Positions 19,368 through 28,044 of a stretch of 61,744 nt of DNA are shown piece by piece. Every line of letters begins with the position of its first letter. The stretch's first letter is position 1. Position numbers and translations under genes: made by a program. The DNA comes from Yersinia artesiana (GTDB taxonomy: Bacteria > Pseudomonadota > Gammaproteobacteria > Enterobacterales > Enterobacteriaceae): assembly GCF_902726545.1 (NCBI RefSeq), contig NZ_CACVAD010000029.1, forward strand, positions 1 through 61,744, written 5' to 3'. The notes beneath the pieces are model-generated. The model was not told where the DNA came from and did no database searches. It worked only from the letters and a program-made list of their open reading frames with translations.

Positions 19368-19742
19368 ATCGTCCAGTGAATGGTGTAGTGAGTGGGGTTA
19401 ATCCGGCTGACAGTTTTACGCGAATCAGCCCCATCGGGCAAGCGGCATATCATTTTGCAGAGGAATTCCCTATTAAAGGCAGGGGTATGTCTGAGGTTAA
19501 TGACAAAGTGCCCGTAACGGTGAAAACAGGCAGATCGTAAAGACGCCGTAAACCCCTCCCTGGGGGCTCGAACCGCGCCGTCCTTGGCGCGGACGCTTTA
19601 CTCTTCTACCTGTTCCCACCTTGCAAGGTCGAGTTGTCGGGGGTTGTCAGCAGTCTGAGACATGGGTATGTCTGGTGCTTTTTGTCAGCCGTGATCCACA
19701 ATAATTGGCCCCGACGAATCAGGGCCAGTTTCATGACGGTAT
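19368..19742. other. Intergenic region upstream of rnb, downstream of ydeP
   Basis: About 375 bp with no supported gene. It should contain the rnb promoter, a GGCTGA/TCAGCC stem at 19405-19430, and the 65-bp palindromic element at 19537. Confidence 0.4.
19537..19601. repeat. Palindromic element, family 2
   Basis: A 65-bp element bounded by GTAAAG and CTTTAC. Inner stems are CCCCTCCCTGGGGG and CCGCGCC-GTCCTT-GGCGCGG. It resembles dispersed enterobacterial intergenic palindromes in composition; there is a single copy in this window. It may act as a terminator for ydeP or as a mobile non-coding repeat. Confidence 0.6.
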
Positions 19743-22064
19743 TCAAGCAATACGCAATGTTTGTGGTTGTTGCCAGCGGCGCACTGTCACTGGCACGGAT
19801 TTTGAGGTTGGCGTGTGGGTTTCATCACCAAAACTGGATAACGGCACCAGCGGATTGGTTTCAGGGTAATAAGCAGCCAGATTTCCACGGGGAATATCGT
19901 AACTTACCAGCTTGAAGCCACTGACTTTTCGTGTGATCCCGTCATTCCACAGCGTTTCAATTTCAACTAAATCGCCATCTTCTAATGCCAGTGCGGCCAA
20001 ATCTTGCGGGTTAATAAACAGCACTTCCCGTTGACCATACACTCCGCGATAGCGGTCATCGAGGCCATAAATAGTGGTGTTGTATTGATCGTGTGAACGC
20101 AAAGTTTGCAGCACAAACGGCGCCTGCTCACCGGCAGTCTGCGGAACCAGGCTATCAGGAAGCATTGCTGCACAGAACTCGGCTTTACCACTGGGAGTGG
20201 CAAATTGCATTGCGGCAGCGGCACTGCCCAGATAGAAACCACCGGGTTGTTCGCAACGGGCGTTAAAGTCATCAAAACCGGGAGTGGTGGCCGCAATATG
20301 GTCACGAATCAAGTTGTAATCGTCGGCTAATGCCAGCCAATCCAGCGTGTTCCCCTCGGCAGGCTGCTGAGCAAAAACAGCATTGGCAATGCCGCAGACA
20401 ATGGCTGTCTCAGAGTGTTGAGTATCGGCCAGCGGTTTCCCCACCCCTTCCGAGGCGTGCACCATACTAAATGAATCTTCAACAGTAATAAATTGTGAGC
20501 CAGTAGCTTGCATATCACGTTCAGTACGGCCCAGCGTCGGAAGAATCAAGGCTTCGGTTCCGGTTATCAGGTGGCTGCGATTCAATTTGGTGCTGATATG
20601 CACTGTTAGCTCACAACTGCGCAGTGCTTGCGCGGTGCGCTCGGTATCGGGAGCCGCTGCTGCCAGATTACCACCAAGAGCAATCAACACTTTGACTTCG
20701 CCGCGCAGCATGGCTTCAAGCGCTTCCACGGTATTATGTCCGGCGGCTTGCGGCGGGGTAAAACCAAAATGTTCGCCTAAGCGCGTCAACATGGCAGCAG
20801 AGGGTTTTTCATCAATGCCCATGGTGCGGTTGCCTTGCACATTACTGTGACCACGCACTGGGCATAACCCCGCACCGGGTTTGCCTAACTGACCAAACAG
20901 CAGTTGCAGGTTGGTCAGTTCCCTGACGGTTATCACCGAATGTTTATGCTGTGTGATACCCATTGCCCACGTCAGGATAACGCGCTCTGCATGCTGATAG
21001 ATATCTGCTGCGTGACGTATTTGTGCCTCGGTTAAGCCCGATTGCTGGGTAATCTGCGCCCATGACGTCTTATCAACCGCCGCCAGATAATCATCAATTC
21101 CTTGAGTGTGCGCGGCAATAAACGCTTCATCCAATAAACCGGGTAACCCTTGTGCCAGTTGCTGACGATGGGTTTCCAGCAGGGCTTTCACCATACCGCG
21201 CACCGCTGCCATATCACCGCCAAGATTGGGTTGAAAATAGGCAGAGCTGATGGGGGATGATTTAGGTGTCAACATTTCAATCGGGTTTTGTGGGTCAGCA
21301 AAGCGCTCCAATCCACGTTCACGCAAGGTATTGAAGCTGACGATTCGTGCGCCGCGATCTTTGGCATGGCGTAAGCTGTGCAACATCCTCGGATGATTAG
21401 TGCCCGGATTCTGTCCGAAGACAAAAATGGCGTCAGCCAGTTCAAAATCCTGCATACGAATGGTGCCTTTACCGACACCAATACTCTGTTTCAGCCCGGT
21501 ACCACTGGCTTCATGGCACATATTTGAACAATCTGGAAAATTATTGGTTCCCAACATACGGCCGAACAGCTGATAAAGGTAGGAGGCTTCATTACTGGCC
21601 CGGCCTGAAGTATATAGCTCCAACTGATTTGGGTTATCCAATCCATTAATATGCTTGGCAATTAACTCAAGAGCACTTTCCCAACTGATGGGTTGATAAC
21701 GGTCAGTCTGGGAGTTATAGCGCATGGGGTGGGTAATTCGCCCTTGATATTCAAGGAAATAGTCACTCTGTTGGCGCAGAGTGGTCAGGCTGTGTTCCGC
21801 AAAAAACGCCGGTTCCACCGCCTTGCGGGTGGCTTCCCAACTGACTGCTTTAGCGCCATTTTCGCAAAAACTGAAGGTGCTGTGGTTGTCATCTCCCCAG
21901 GCACAACCTGGGCAGTCGAAGCCTTTGACTTGGTTAACGCGCAGCAAGTTGCGAATATTCTTTAGTGCTTGCTTGCTGTCCAGAACAAAGCGCGTGGTGG
22001 CTTCAAGAGAACCCCAGCCACCAGCAGCGCCGGTGTAGGGTTTTATGGCTGATTTAAATTTCAT
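19743..22064 (-). CDS. ydeP: FdhF/YdeP-family molybdopterin oxidoreductase
   Basis: A 773-residue cytoplasmic protein of the formate dehydrogenase/DMSO reductase superfamily. It carries GFDCPGCAWGD near the N-terminus (iron-sulfur or metal site), IFVFGQNPGTNHPRML, and a C-terminal molybdopterin-binding domain with RSHDQYNTTIYGLDDRYRGVYGQR. It aligns along its length with E. coli YdeP, which is associated with EvgA-controlled acid resistance; its reaction is not known. No partner subunit is adjacent. The reading frame is complete. Confidence 0.9.
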   Translation of the reverse strand: MKFKSAIKPYTGAAGGWGSLEATTRFVLDSKQALKNIRNLLRVNQVKGFDCPGCAWGDDNHSTFSFCENGAKAVSWEATRKAVEPAFFAEHSLTTLRQQSDYFLEYQGRITHPMRYNSQTDRYQPISWESALELIAKHINGLDNPNQLELYTSGRASNEASYLYQLFGRMLGTNNFPDCSNMCHEASGTGLKQSIGVGKGTIRMQDFELADAIFVFGQNPGTNHPRMLHSLRHAKDRGARIVSFNTLRERGLERFADPQNPIEMLTPKSSPISSAYFQPNLGGDMAAVRGMVKALLETHRQQLAQGLPGLLDEAFIAAHTQGIDDYLAAVDKTSWAQITQQSGLTEAQIRHAADIYQHAERVILTWAMGITQHKHSVITVRELTNLQLLFGQLGKPGAGLCPVRGHSNVQGNRTMGIDEKPSAAMLTRLGEHFGFTPPQAAGHNTVEALEAMLRGEVKVLIALGGNLAAAAPDTERTAQALRSCELTVHISTKLNRSHLITGTEALILPTLGRTERDMQATGSQFITVEDSFSMVHASEGVGKPLADTQHSETAIVCGIANAVFAQQPAEGNTLDWLALADDYNLIRDHIAATTPGFDDFNARCEQPGGFYLGSAAAAMQFATPSGKAEFCAAMLPDSLVPQTAGEQAPFVLQTLRSHDQYNTTIYGLDDRYRGVYGQREVLFINPQDLAALALEDGDLVEIETLWNDGITRKVSGFKLVSYDIPRGNLAAYYPETNPLVPLSSFGDETHTPTSKSVPVTVRRWQQPQTLRIA

Positions 22065-22324
22065 GATGATACGCCGCAGGTGTTTTTTGTTTCAAACAGG
22101 TAACAAAATAATTAACTGTTTGATTCTATTTTGTCACAAGTCTAGTGGGGTGGGGCATTGGCGTCTAATCGAATACCACAATCGCGGCATAGAGCGGGCT
22201 TATCACAAGAATGATTACTCATTAATCAAACAGAGCGCATTCATAATTTTGTGTCATTCCTTGCTGATTGTATGTTGCTGGAACGACACAAAATTTTTAA
22301 CATTCCGCCACTAAAGAGCGGGCG
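22065..22324. other. Intergenic region between ydeP and the repeat-protein gene
   Basis: About 260 bp of AT-rich sequence. It should hold the ydeP promoter on the reverse strand. No gene or repeat is recognised. Confidence 0.3.
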
Positions 22325-23425
22325 TTAAAATGAAGGAGGAAGTGGCGGCGCGGCAGTCGGAACGCCGTTTGCATCAAATTTGAGATCAACTTTAAACTGC
22401 TCAGCCTCGGTGCTGGTTTTATTTCCAGCCTGCTGGGTCAACTCATTTGCTCGCGCCTCGGCAACTTTGGCATCCACTTTGGCTTCTGCTGCTAATCGGT
22501 TAGGCTCCTCACGGTTGTATGCTTCTCTCCCCTTAGCCATCTCATCTCGAACTTCCTGTTGTTTCTTATTGGGACTGCGATTGGGAATATCATCGCTTTG
22601 ATCTCGAGTTTTGGCTAATTTTGCTTTCAATTCCTGCATCAGGTCATTAGGGAGTGCCTTAACTAAGGTGCTAGTTTGCTGCTTGCTTTTATCCTGCGGC
22701 TTCAGTTCAATACCCCGCGATGGAGTCAAAAATGAAGACGGTGGGAGAGGCGGTGGAGGAGGCGGTGCGCCATTATCGCCAGGCTTGAAAACAACGTTTT
22801 TTGGCACAAGCTCCATCGCAGCTTTGGCTTTATTTGCTGCCTCCTGCGCCTCTGCTTCGAGCGCCTTGGCAACTTTGGCATCCACCGCTGCTTCAGCTTC
22901 TCGTCGTATAGGTTCATCGCGATTGTATTCTGCTGTTAGCTGGGCGATTTCCTGTTGAATCCAATCTAACGGCTTATCTGAGATATCATCGGTAACTTGA
23001 TCTGTTTTACCTTTATCCGTAGCAAATTTTGTTTTCAGTTCCTGGAGTAGGGTGTTTTGCACATTTTTATCTTCTGGACCTTTTGGCACAATATCTGCTT
23101 TCGAACTCTTCAGCTTGACTACCGCAAGAGCATCAGCCAGAGAGCATGCCGGTTGCTTCGGCGCATTCTGCTGTTGTAAAGCTATATCCCGAGATAGCGG
23201 CGAGGACTGATTTTGGGGCATAGGAGAAAGTGAGAGGGATGAGGAATGTTGCTCAACCGAGGCGCGTTTTCCCTGCAAGTTAGGTAATTCACGCTTTCCG
23301 GATGATTGAGTAATCTTGACAATTTGTTGGGAAAATCCCCTAATTAGATTCTTGTGTACCTTATTACCACTTTCTACCAATTTTTGAAAAAAGCAGGCTG
23401 TCTTTTGAATACTGAATGTTGCCAT
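22325..23425 (-). CDS. Unrecognised protein with an internal duplication and polyproline tracts; candidate secreted or host-directed protein
   Basis: A 366-residue protein not recognised as any known family. Residues 1-95 are Ser/Gln-rich and look disordered; no Sec signal or membrane helix is seen. Two related modules follow (about 97-232 and 253-366). Each has a short amphipathic helix (NTLLQELKTKF at 124-134; NDLMQELKAKL at 260-270), an acidic DDI linker, a Y-N-R-[DE]-E-P-x-R element, an Ala/Glu/Lys-rich helix with VDAKVA, and a proline-rich end (GAPPPPPPLPPSSF; APPLPPSF). The helix plus polyproline layout is reminiscent of actin-binding bacterial effectors, but this is inference. A strong AGGAG precedes the ATG by 9 bp, supporting real expression. 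It sits between core genes ydeP and nth. Confidence 0.8.
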   Translation of the reverse strand: MATFSIQKTACFFQKLVESGNKVHKNLIRGFSQQIVKITQSSGKRELPNLQGKRASVEQHSSSLSLSPMPQNQSSPLSRDIALQQQNAPKQPACSLADALAVVKLKSSKADIVPKGPEDKNVQNTLLQELKTKFATDKGKTDQVTDDISDKPLDWIQQEIAQLTAEYNRDEPIRREAEAAVDAKVAKALEAEAQEAANKAKAAMELVPKNVVFKPGDNGAPPPPPPLPPSSFLTPSRGIELKPQDKSKQQTSTLVKALPNDLMQELKAKLAKTRDQSDDIPNRSPNKKQQEVRDEMAKGREAYNREEPNRLAAEAKVDAKVAEARANELTQQAGNKTSTEAEQFKVDLKFDANGVPTAAPPLPPSF

Positions 23426-23564
23426 TAAATGTTGCTCCTATAATAATTTATAGGAAAGATAACAAAACAACATTGCCGCTCCTTTCAAAAAACGATTCGC
23501 TGCTTTAGCCATTTCTATGGTGATCACTGGCACGCTTTTGGCGTAATTCAATCAGATTTAGTCA

Positions 23565-24206
23565 TCAATGTTCAGGATAGACTTTTTCTTTAAACTCGCA
23601 CAAATCTTCAATAATGCACGAACCGCAGCGGGGTTTGCGGGCAATACAGGTGTAGCGGCCATGTAAAATCAGCCAGTGGTGGCAGTCCAGTTTAAATTCA
23701 GCGGGAACCACTTTGAGTAACTTGGCCTCAACCTGATCAACATTGCTACCTGGGGCAAAGCCGGTGCGGTTACATACACGAAATATATGTGTATCAACGG
23801 CAATCGTCGGCCAACCAAAGGCGGTATTTAGCACTACATTGGCGGTCTTACGGCCAACACCCGGTAGTGCTTCCAGTGCTGCGCGATCTTCTGGCACTTC
23901 GCCGTGATGTTTTTCCAGCAATATCCGGCAGGTTTTAATCACGTTCTCAGCTTTGGTGTTAAACAAACCTATAGTTTTGATGTATGACTTGAGACCATCA
24001 ACCCCCAGATCCAGTATGGCCTGCGGAGTATTAGCCACTGGATAGAGCTTCGCTGTGGCTTTATTGACACTGACATCGGTTGCTTGCGCCGACAAAAGTA
24101 CGGAAATCAACAACTCAAACGGCGTGCTGTAAACCAACTCCGTCGTTGGATGTGGATCGTTATCCCGCAGGCGGGTCAAAATAGCAACACGTTTCTCTTG
24201 ATTCAT
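23565..24206 (-). CDS. nth: Endonuclease III
   Basis: DNA glycosylase/AP lyase for oxidised pyrimidines in base-excision repair. The 213-residue product has the helix-hairpin-helix [14 protein letters not shown] with the catalytic lysine, the downstream catalytic Asp in [11 protein letters not shown], and a C-terminal [4Fe-4S] loop C-x6-C-x2-C-x5-C ([17 protein letters not shown]). It overlaps rsxE by 4 bp, so it is the last gene of the rsxDGE-nth transcript, as in E. coli. Confidence 0.97.
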   Translation of the reverse strand: MNQEKRVAILTRLRDNDPHPTTELVYSTPFELLISVLLSAQATDVSVNKATAKLYPVANTPQAILDLGVDGLKSYIKTIGLFNTKAENVIKTCRILLEKHHGEVPEDRAALEALPGVGRKTANVVLNTAFGWPTIAVDTHIFRVCNRTGFAPGSNVDQVEAKLLKVVPAEFKLDCHHWLILHGRYTCIARKPRCGSCIIEDLCEFKEKVYPEH

Positions 24207-24904
24207 AAGGCTTTCTCTGCCACTCCATCCTGAAGTTGCGGTGTGATAGCCAAGGCTCTGGCTTTGCGCGCTTTCATTTTCTCATCAATGACATATTTCC
24301 CGGCTAACAGCAGACCCAGGCCGATAAACGCACCCGGTGGCAACATGGCTAACAGGAATGGGCTGTCCAGATGCAAGACTTCAATGCGCAGCACTTTTGC
24401 CCAATGACCGAGTAGCATATCTGCGCCATCAAACAGGGTACCGTTGCCCAAAATTTCACGCAGTGAACCCAAGACAAATAATGCGCATGTTGCCCCCAGC
24501 CCCATTGCTAGGCCATCCAGCGCCGATAACCCGACGGGATTTCTCGCCGCATACGCCTCCGCTCGACCAATCACGATACAGTTGGTCACAATCAATGGAA
24601 TGAATATCCCAAGAGACTGATATAAGCCAAATGCATAGGCGTTAATCAGCATTTGCACCGTGCTGACCACGGAAGCAATGATCATCACATAGATAGGAAT
24701 ACGGATTTCATTCGGCACCCAGCGGCGTAGCGCCGATACGGCGGTGTTGGTACACACCAAGACCAGCGTGGTGGCTAAACCCAGGCCGAGCGCATTGGTT
24801 GCCGTCGATGAAACGGCTAACAGTGGGCACAGGCCCAGCAGTTGCACTAAAGCCGAGTTATTTTTCCATAGCCCTTGGGCTAATAAGTCTTTTGCTTCAC
24901 TCAT
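24203..24904 (-). CDS. rsxE: Electron transport complex subunit RsxE/RnfE
   Basis: Integral membrane subunit of the Rnf/Rsx complex, which couples electron flow between NADH and low-potential carriers to ion gradients. In E. coli the complex keeps SoxR reduced. The 233-residue product has about six membrane helices and the family stretch [31 protein letters not shown]. It is paralogous to RsxA. It overlaps rsxG and nth by 4 bp each, showing tight operon structure. Confidence 0.95.
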   Translation of the reverse strand: MSEAKDLLAQGLWKNNSALVQLLGLCPLLAVSSTATNALGLGLATTLVLVCTNTAVSALRRWVPNEIRIPIYVMIIASVVSTVQMLINAYAFGLYQSLGIFIPLIVTNCIVIGRAEAYAARNPVGLSALDGLAMGLGATCALFVLGSLREILGNGTLFDGADMLLGHWAKVLRIEVLHLDSPFLLAMLPPGAFIGLGLLLAGKYVIDEKMKARKARALAITPQLQDGVAEKAL

Positions 24905-25530
24905 TGTGTTTCTCCACAGACGGGCAAGCTATCAAGTTTTGCCGGCAGAGTTTCTAAAAATAGCGCCGTATTTTTCACCGCCCGAACCACCGCTCTTGGC
25001 GTAATGGTCGCACCGGTAAACTGATCAAAGTCGCCGCCGTCTTTTTTCACTGCCCAACGCTTATCTTGTTCACCATCCACATGTTGGCCGCTGAAATGAC
25101 TGATCCAATCAGAGATACGAATATCAATTTTATCACCAAGGCCAGGGGTTTCGTGATGTTCAATCACCCGGCTACCCAGCACGTTACCGTCAAAATCCGC
25201 TCCGACCAAGAGTTGGATCGCGCCGGAATAGCCATCTGGCGCGGTAGTTTCGATGGCGGCAGCAACCGGCTGACCCTCTTTGCGCGCCAGATAAAGGCGG
25301 TGAGGGGACATATTACCGAGGGCGGAATCAGTGACAACGTAACATTCAGCTTGCATGTCATTATCATAATTCTCAGCCGGAACGACCTGATCCAATAAGG
25401 CTTTCTGCTGTAGTGCCGCCTGATGGGCGATGGTAGATTCGGTTAACGAATTAACCACTGCAGTCAATCCGGTGGCACCTGCGGCAAACAATGCCAGAGT
25501 GATACCGTGACGCTTCATGGTATTTAGCAT
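24901..25530 (-). CDS. rsxG: Electron transport complex subunit RsxG/RnfG
   Basis: A membrane-anchored periplasmic flavoprotein subunit of 209 residues. It has one N-terminal transmembrane helix and the covalent-FMN motif [12 protein letters not shown] near the C-terminus, where the threonine carries FMN through a phosphoester in this family. [17 protein letters not shown] is also typical. It lies 9 bp after rsxD. Confidence 0.95.
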   Translation of the reverse strand: MLNTMKRHGITLALFAAGATGLTAVVNSLTESTIAHQAALQQKALLDQVVPAENYDNDMQAECYVVTDSALGNMSPHRLYLARKEGQPVAAAIETTAPDGYSGAIQLLVGADFDGNVLGSRVIEHHETPGLGDKIDIRISDWISHFSGQHVDGEQDKRWAVKKDGGDFDQFTGATITPRAVVRAVKNTALFLETLPAKLDSLPVCGETQ

Positions 25531-25539
25531 AACGGCTCC

Positions 25540-26634
25540 TTATTTCTGCTTACGGTGATGACCATAAACGCGTGGTTGAGTGTAGTGATCAATCAGCGGA
25601 ACACAGATGTTGGCCAACAGCACGGCAAATGCTACCCCATCGGGATAACCGCCGTAAACGCGAATCAGCCACACCAAAATACCGATCAAAGCCCCGAAAA
25701 TCAGCCGACCGCGGGGTGTGGTCGAGGCGCTGACCGGATCGGTGGCAATAAAGAAAGCACCTAACATGGTGGCACCGGAAAACAGATGCAACATAGGGGG
25801 CGCGAAGCTCTGTGGCGCAATCATCCAACTGATAGCGGCGCAGCCTGCCAACGCCAGCAGGAAACTTAGCGGAATATGCCAGTGAATGGCTTTGCGCCAT
25901 AGTAGCAACAGGCCGCCCGCCAGGAAACCGAGGTTAATCCATTGCCAACCAATGCCCGCCAGCCCCCCAGCAAAGATCGGTTGTTGTAGAACCTGTTCCA
26001 CGGGTTGGGAACGCAGTGCCGTTTTAAAGCTATCGAGAGGTGTGGCCTGACTTATCCCATCATAGCCAATCTGCAGTTGATGAATATCAGCACCACTTTG
26101 AGTGAATCCGGTAAAGATGGTGAATAAGCTGTCATAGAATCCAACCGGCGTTCCTTGTAATGGCAGAGGAGGAAGCCAACTGGTCATTTGTACCGGGAAT
26201 GAAATCAGCAGTACAACATAGCCGACCATCGCAGGATTAAACGGATTCTGACCTAAACCGCCGTAAAGTTGTTTGGCAATGATAATGGCAAATGCAGTAC
26301 CCAGCACAATCATCCACCAGGGGGCAAGTGGCGGCAGACTGATGCCTAACAATAAGCCAGTGAGCAGGGCAGAGTTATCCTGTAATCGTGTCAGCACCGG
26401 CTGTTGACGTAAATGCAAAACAGCACCTTCGGCCAGCACGGCAGTTGCCATGGCGAGTGCGACTTGAATCAGGCTGCCATAGCCAAAGAACCAGGTCTGG
26501 GCGATAATCCCCGGAATGCAGGCTAAAATTACCAGCAGCATAATACTGCGGGTGCTACGTTGATTATGCGTAAAAGGGGAACTGGCTATCTGCAACCCTT
26601 TGTTCTGGGTCGATGTTACAGGCCTGAATTTCAT
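25540..26634 (-). CDS. rsxD: Electron transport complex subunit RsxD/RnfD
   Basis: Polytopic membrane subunit with covalent FMN. The product is 364 residues, with [20 protein letters not shown] at the start, [21 protein letters not shown], and the flavinylation segment [18 protein letters not shown]. The start at 26634 is inferred by comparison with E. coli; an in-frame TTG at 26655 is also possible. It lacks rsxC directly upstream: a divergently oriented regulator separates the two halves of the operon. A promoter-like sequence is found at 26668-26696. Confidence 0.94.
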   Translation of the reverse strand: MKFRPVTSTQNKGLQIASSPFTHNQRSTRSIMLLVILACIPGIIAQTWFFGYGSLIQVALAMATAVLAEGAVLHLRQQPVLTRLQDNSALLTGLLLGISLPPLAPWWMIVLGTAFAIIIAKQLYGGLGQNPFNPAMVGYVVLLISFPVQMTSWLPPLPLQGTPVGFYDSLFTIFTGFTQSGADIHQLQIGYDGISQATPLDSFKTALRSQPVEQVLQQPIFAGGLAGIGWQWINLGFLAGGLLLLWRKAIHWHIPLSFLLALAGCAAISWMIAPQSFAPPMLHLFSGATMLGAFFIATDPVSASTTPRGRLIFGALIGILVWLIRVYGGYPDGVAFAVLLANICVPLIDHYTQPRVYGHHRKQK

Positions 26635-26667
26635 GAAATTGCAACCATATGTCAAATACTTATCAGG

Positions 26668-26696
26668 ATTATCAAACGCAGGCGTCGCGCGGGCAA
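26668..26696 (-). promoter_or_regulatory. Candidate sigma70 promoter for rsxDGE-nth
   Basis: On the reverse strand TTGCCC (26696-26691) and GATAAT (26673-26668) are separated by 17 bp, placing a start about 25-30 nt before the rsxD ATG. This would supply transcription lost by separation from rsxABC. Confidence 0.5.
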
Positions 26697-27120
26697 GTCA
26701 ATGCTTGCGGGCGTCAATACACTCAGCCGTCAGGGGGATAATATTGGTGCCGTATTCTACCCTATTCAGACAAAGTGTAATACGCCTTAATGATAGGGTT
26801 ATTATTCATCATTTGCTGACCTATTAAGTAAATAGGCGGGTTAATAAATATGGCTAATCAAAAGAATTAACTTGCAATTTATATCAGGGTAGTTACAAGC
26901 AAATAGTGAAAGCAGGATTATTACCTGTAGGTGTAATTAGACTTAAGCGACAGGCAGGGCGGCAGATCGCGATAATAATAATCAGCTGTAAAGATTTTTT
27001 CTTGTAATTAATTGTAAATTAACGTTTTATTAACGGTAAAAATTAGATTTGAGAAAAGCGTTGGCATAATGATAGATTAATGTAGTATGCAATATAATTA
27101 TATATTTAAAGAACAATGAA
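26697..27120. other. Intergenic region inside the split rsx operon
   Basis: About 420 bp, strongly AT-rich toward the regulator gene. It should hold the regulator's promoter. No transposase remnant, target-site duplication or repeat was seen. Confidence 0.4.
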
Positions 27121-28008
27121 ATGGTAAACGAAGACATATTGTTTATAGATGAATTAATTGAATGGATTGAAATTAATTTAGAAAAACGGCCCACACTGGA
27201 TGATGTGGCGAAGATTTCCGGATATTCGAAATGGCACTTACAACGGAAATTTAAAAGTATTGTTGGGTTACAATTAGCTTCCTATATACGGGGGCGGGTG
27301 CTGACGCGCGCGGCTGTTGCTCTGCGCATCTCACGTCGGCCAATCATTGAGATTTCTGATGAGTTGGGTTTCGACTCACAACAGACCTTCACGCGCACCT
27401 TTAAGAAGCGCTTTGGTGTTACCCCCAATAGTTTCCGTCAGATGCAGCATTGGGATGTGCAGGGAATGCTTTCACGATTCAATTTCTATGAGAACTACAC
27501 GCCGGAAATCAAGCGAATATCGTTACCAGAGAAAGAATTAGTTGGTTTTACACGGCAATTGGATTTTGATGAACACAACCATTGTAGTGGGCAGCATTCC
27601 TCTTGCATGGCAATGAAAGATGAAATTTTGCTCGATTTCTTCAAGGAAGTTAACTTCTCTTGTCAGCGGGTATACTCCCTATTTTCTGCCAATAAGGGCC
27701 AGCAAGGGCAGAAAAGTATGTATTACTCGACGGCAATTGATAAAGAAAAACGAAATGAAATTCAAGGACACCGCGAGGTCGATGCACTTTCAATCCCGGC
27801 GGGAGAGTTCTTATCGATTTCCCATCAGGGCAGTGTCAAAGAATGCATAAAGTTCTCAATATATTTGTTTAACGAAGTGCTGCCTAAACTGCGTGATGAA
27901 TTTGGCGGTGGTGTAGAAATGGAAGTGATTGAAGTTGATAGCTGCCATGCTGAATCTAAACTGCGCGACATTTCATCTACTTATACTTACCTGATGTCAG
28001 TGAACTGA
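27121..28008 (+). CDS. AraC-family (Rob/SoxS/MarA-like) transcriptional regulator with GyrI-like effector domain
   Basis: A 295-residue protein. The N-terminal ~110 residues form a double helix-turn-helix of MarA/SoxS/Rob type (TLDDVAKISGYSKWHLQRKFKSIVG... and EISDELGFDSQQTFTRTFKKRFGVTPNSFR). The C-terminal ~170 residues fit a GyrI-like ligand-binding domain, as in Rob. It lies opposite to and between rsxC and rsxD. Because the Rsx complex reduces SoxR in E. coli, a regulator of this class in this position suggests a link to redox or antibiotic stress, but the targets are unknown. Composition is more AT-rich than its neighbours. Confidence 0.85.
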   Translation: MVNEDILFIDELIEWIEINLEKRPTLDDVAKISGYSKWHLQRKFKSIVGLQLASYIRGRVLTRAAVALRISRRPIIEISDELGFDSQQTFTRTFKKRFGVTPNSFRQMQHWDVQGMLSRFNFYENYTPEIKRISLPEKELVGFTRQLDFDEHNHCSGQHSSCMAMKDEILLDFFKEVNFSCQRVYSLFSANKGQQGQKSMYYSTAIDKEKRNEIQGHREVDALSIPAGEFLSISHQGSVKECIKFSIYLFNEVLPKLRDEFGGGVEMEVIEVDSCHAESKLRDISSTYTYLMSVN

Positions 28009-28041
28009 CGCTCAACTGCCGGCAGGCAGGGCGTCAGTTTT
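28003..28041 (+). terminator. Terminator of the AraC-family regulator
   Basis: AACTGACGC (28003-28011) pairs with GCGTCAGTT (28031-28039) around an inner CTGCCGGCAG palindrome, followed by TTTT. It includes the regulator's stop codon and ends just before the converging rsxC stop. Confidence 0.7.
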
Positions 28042-28044
28042 GAT

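Noticed and set aside
22611-22958. Plus-strand open frame with a glycine run
   Set aside because: It is complementary to the proline tract of the minus-strand repeat protein and lacks its own ribosome-binding site.
26650-26742. 30-codon plus-strand frame upstream of rsxD
   Set aside because: It coincides with the inferred rsxD promoter and has no ribosome-binding site.
26635-28044. Transposon or integron origin for the regulator inside the rsx operon
   Set aside because: No transposase, integrase, terminal inverted repeats or target duplication could be seen at either edge.
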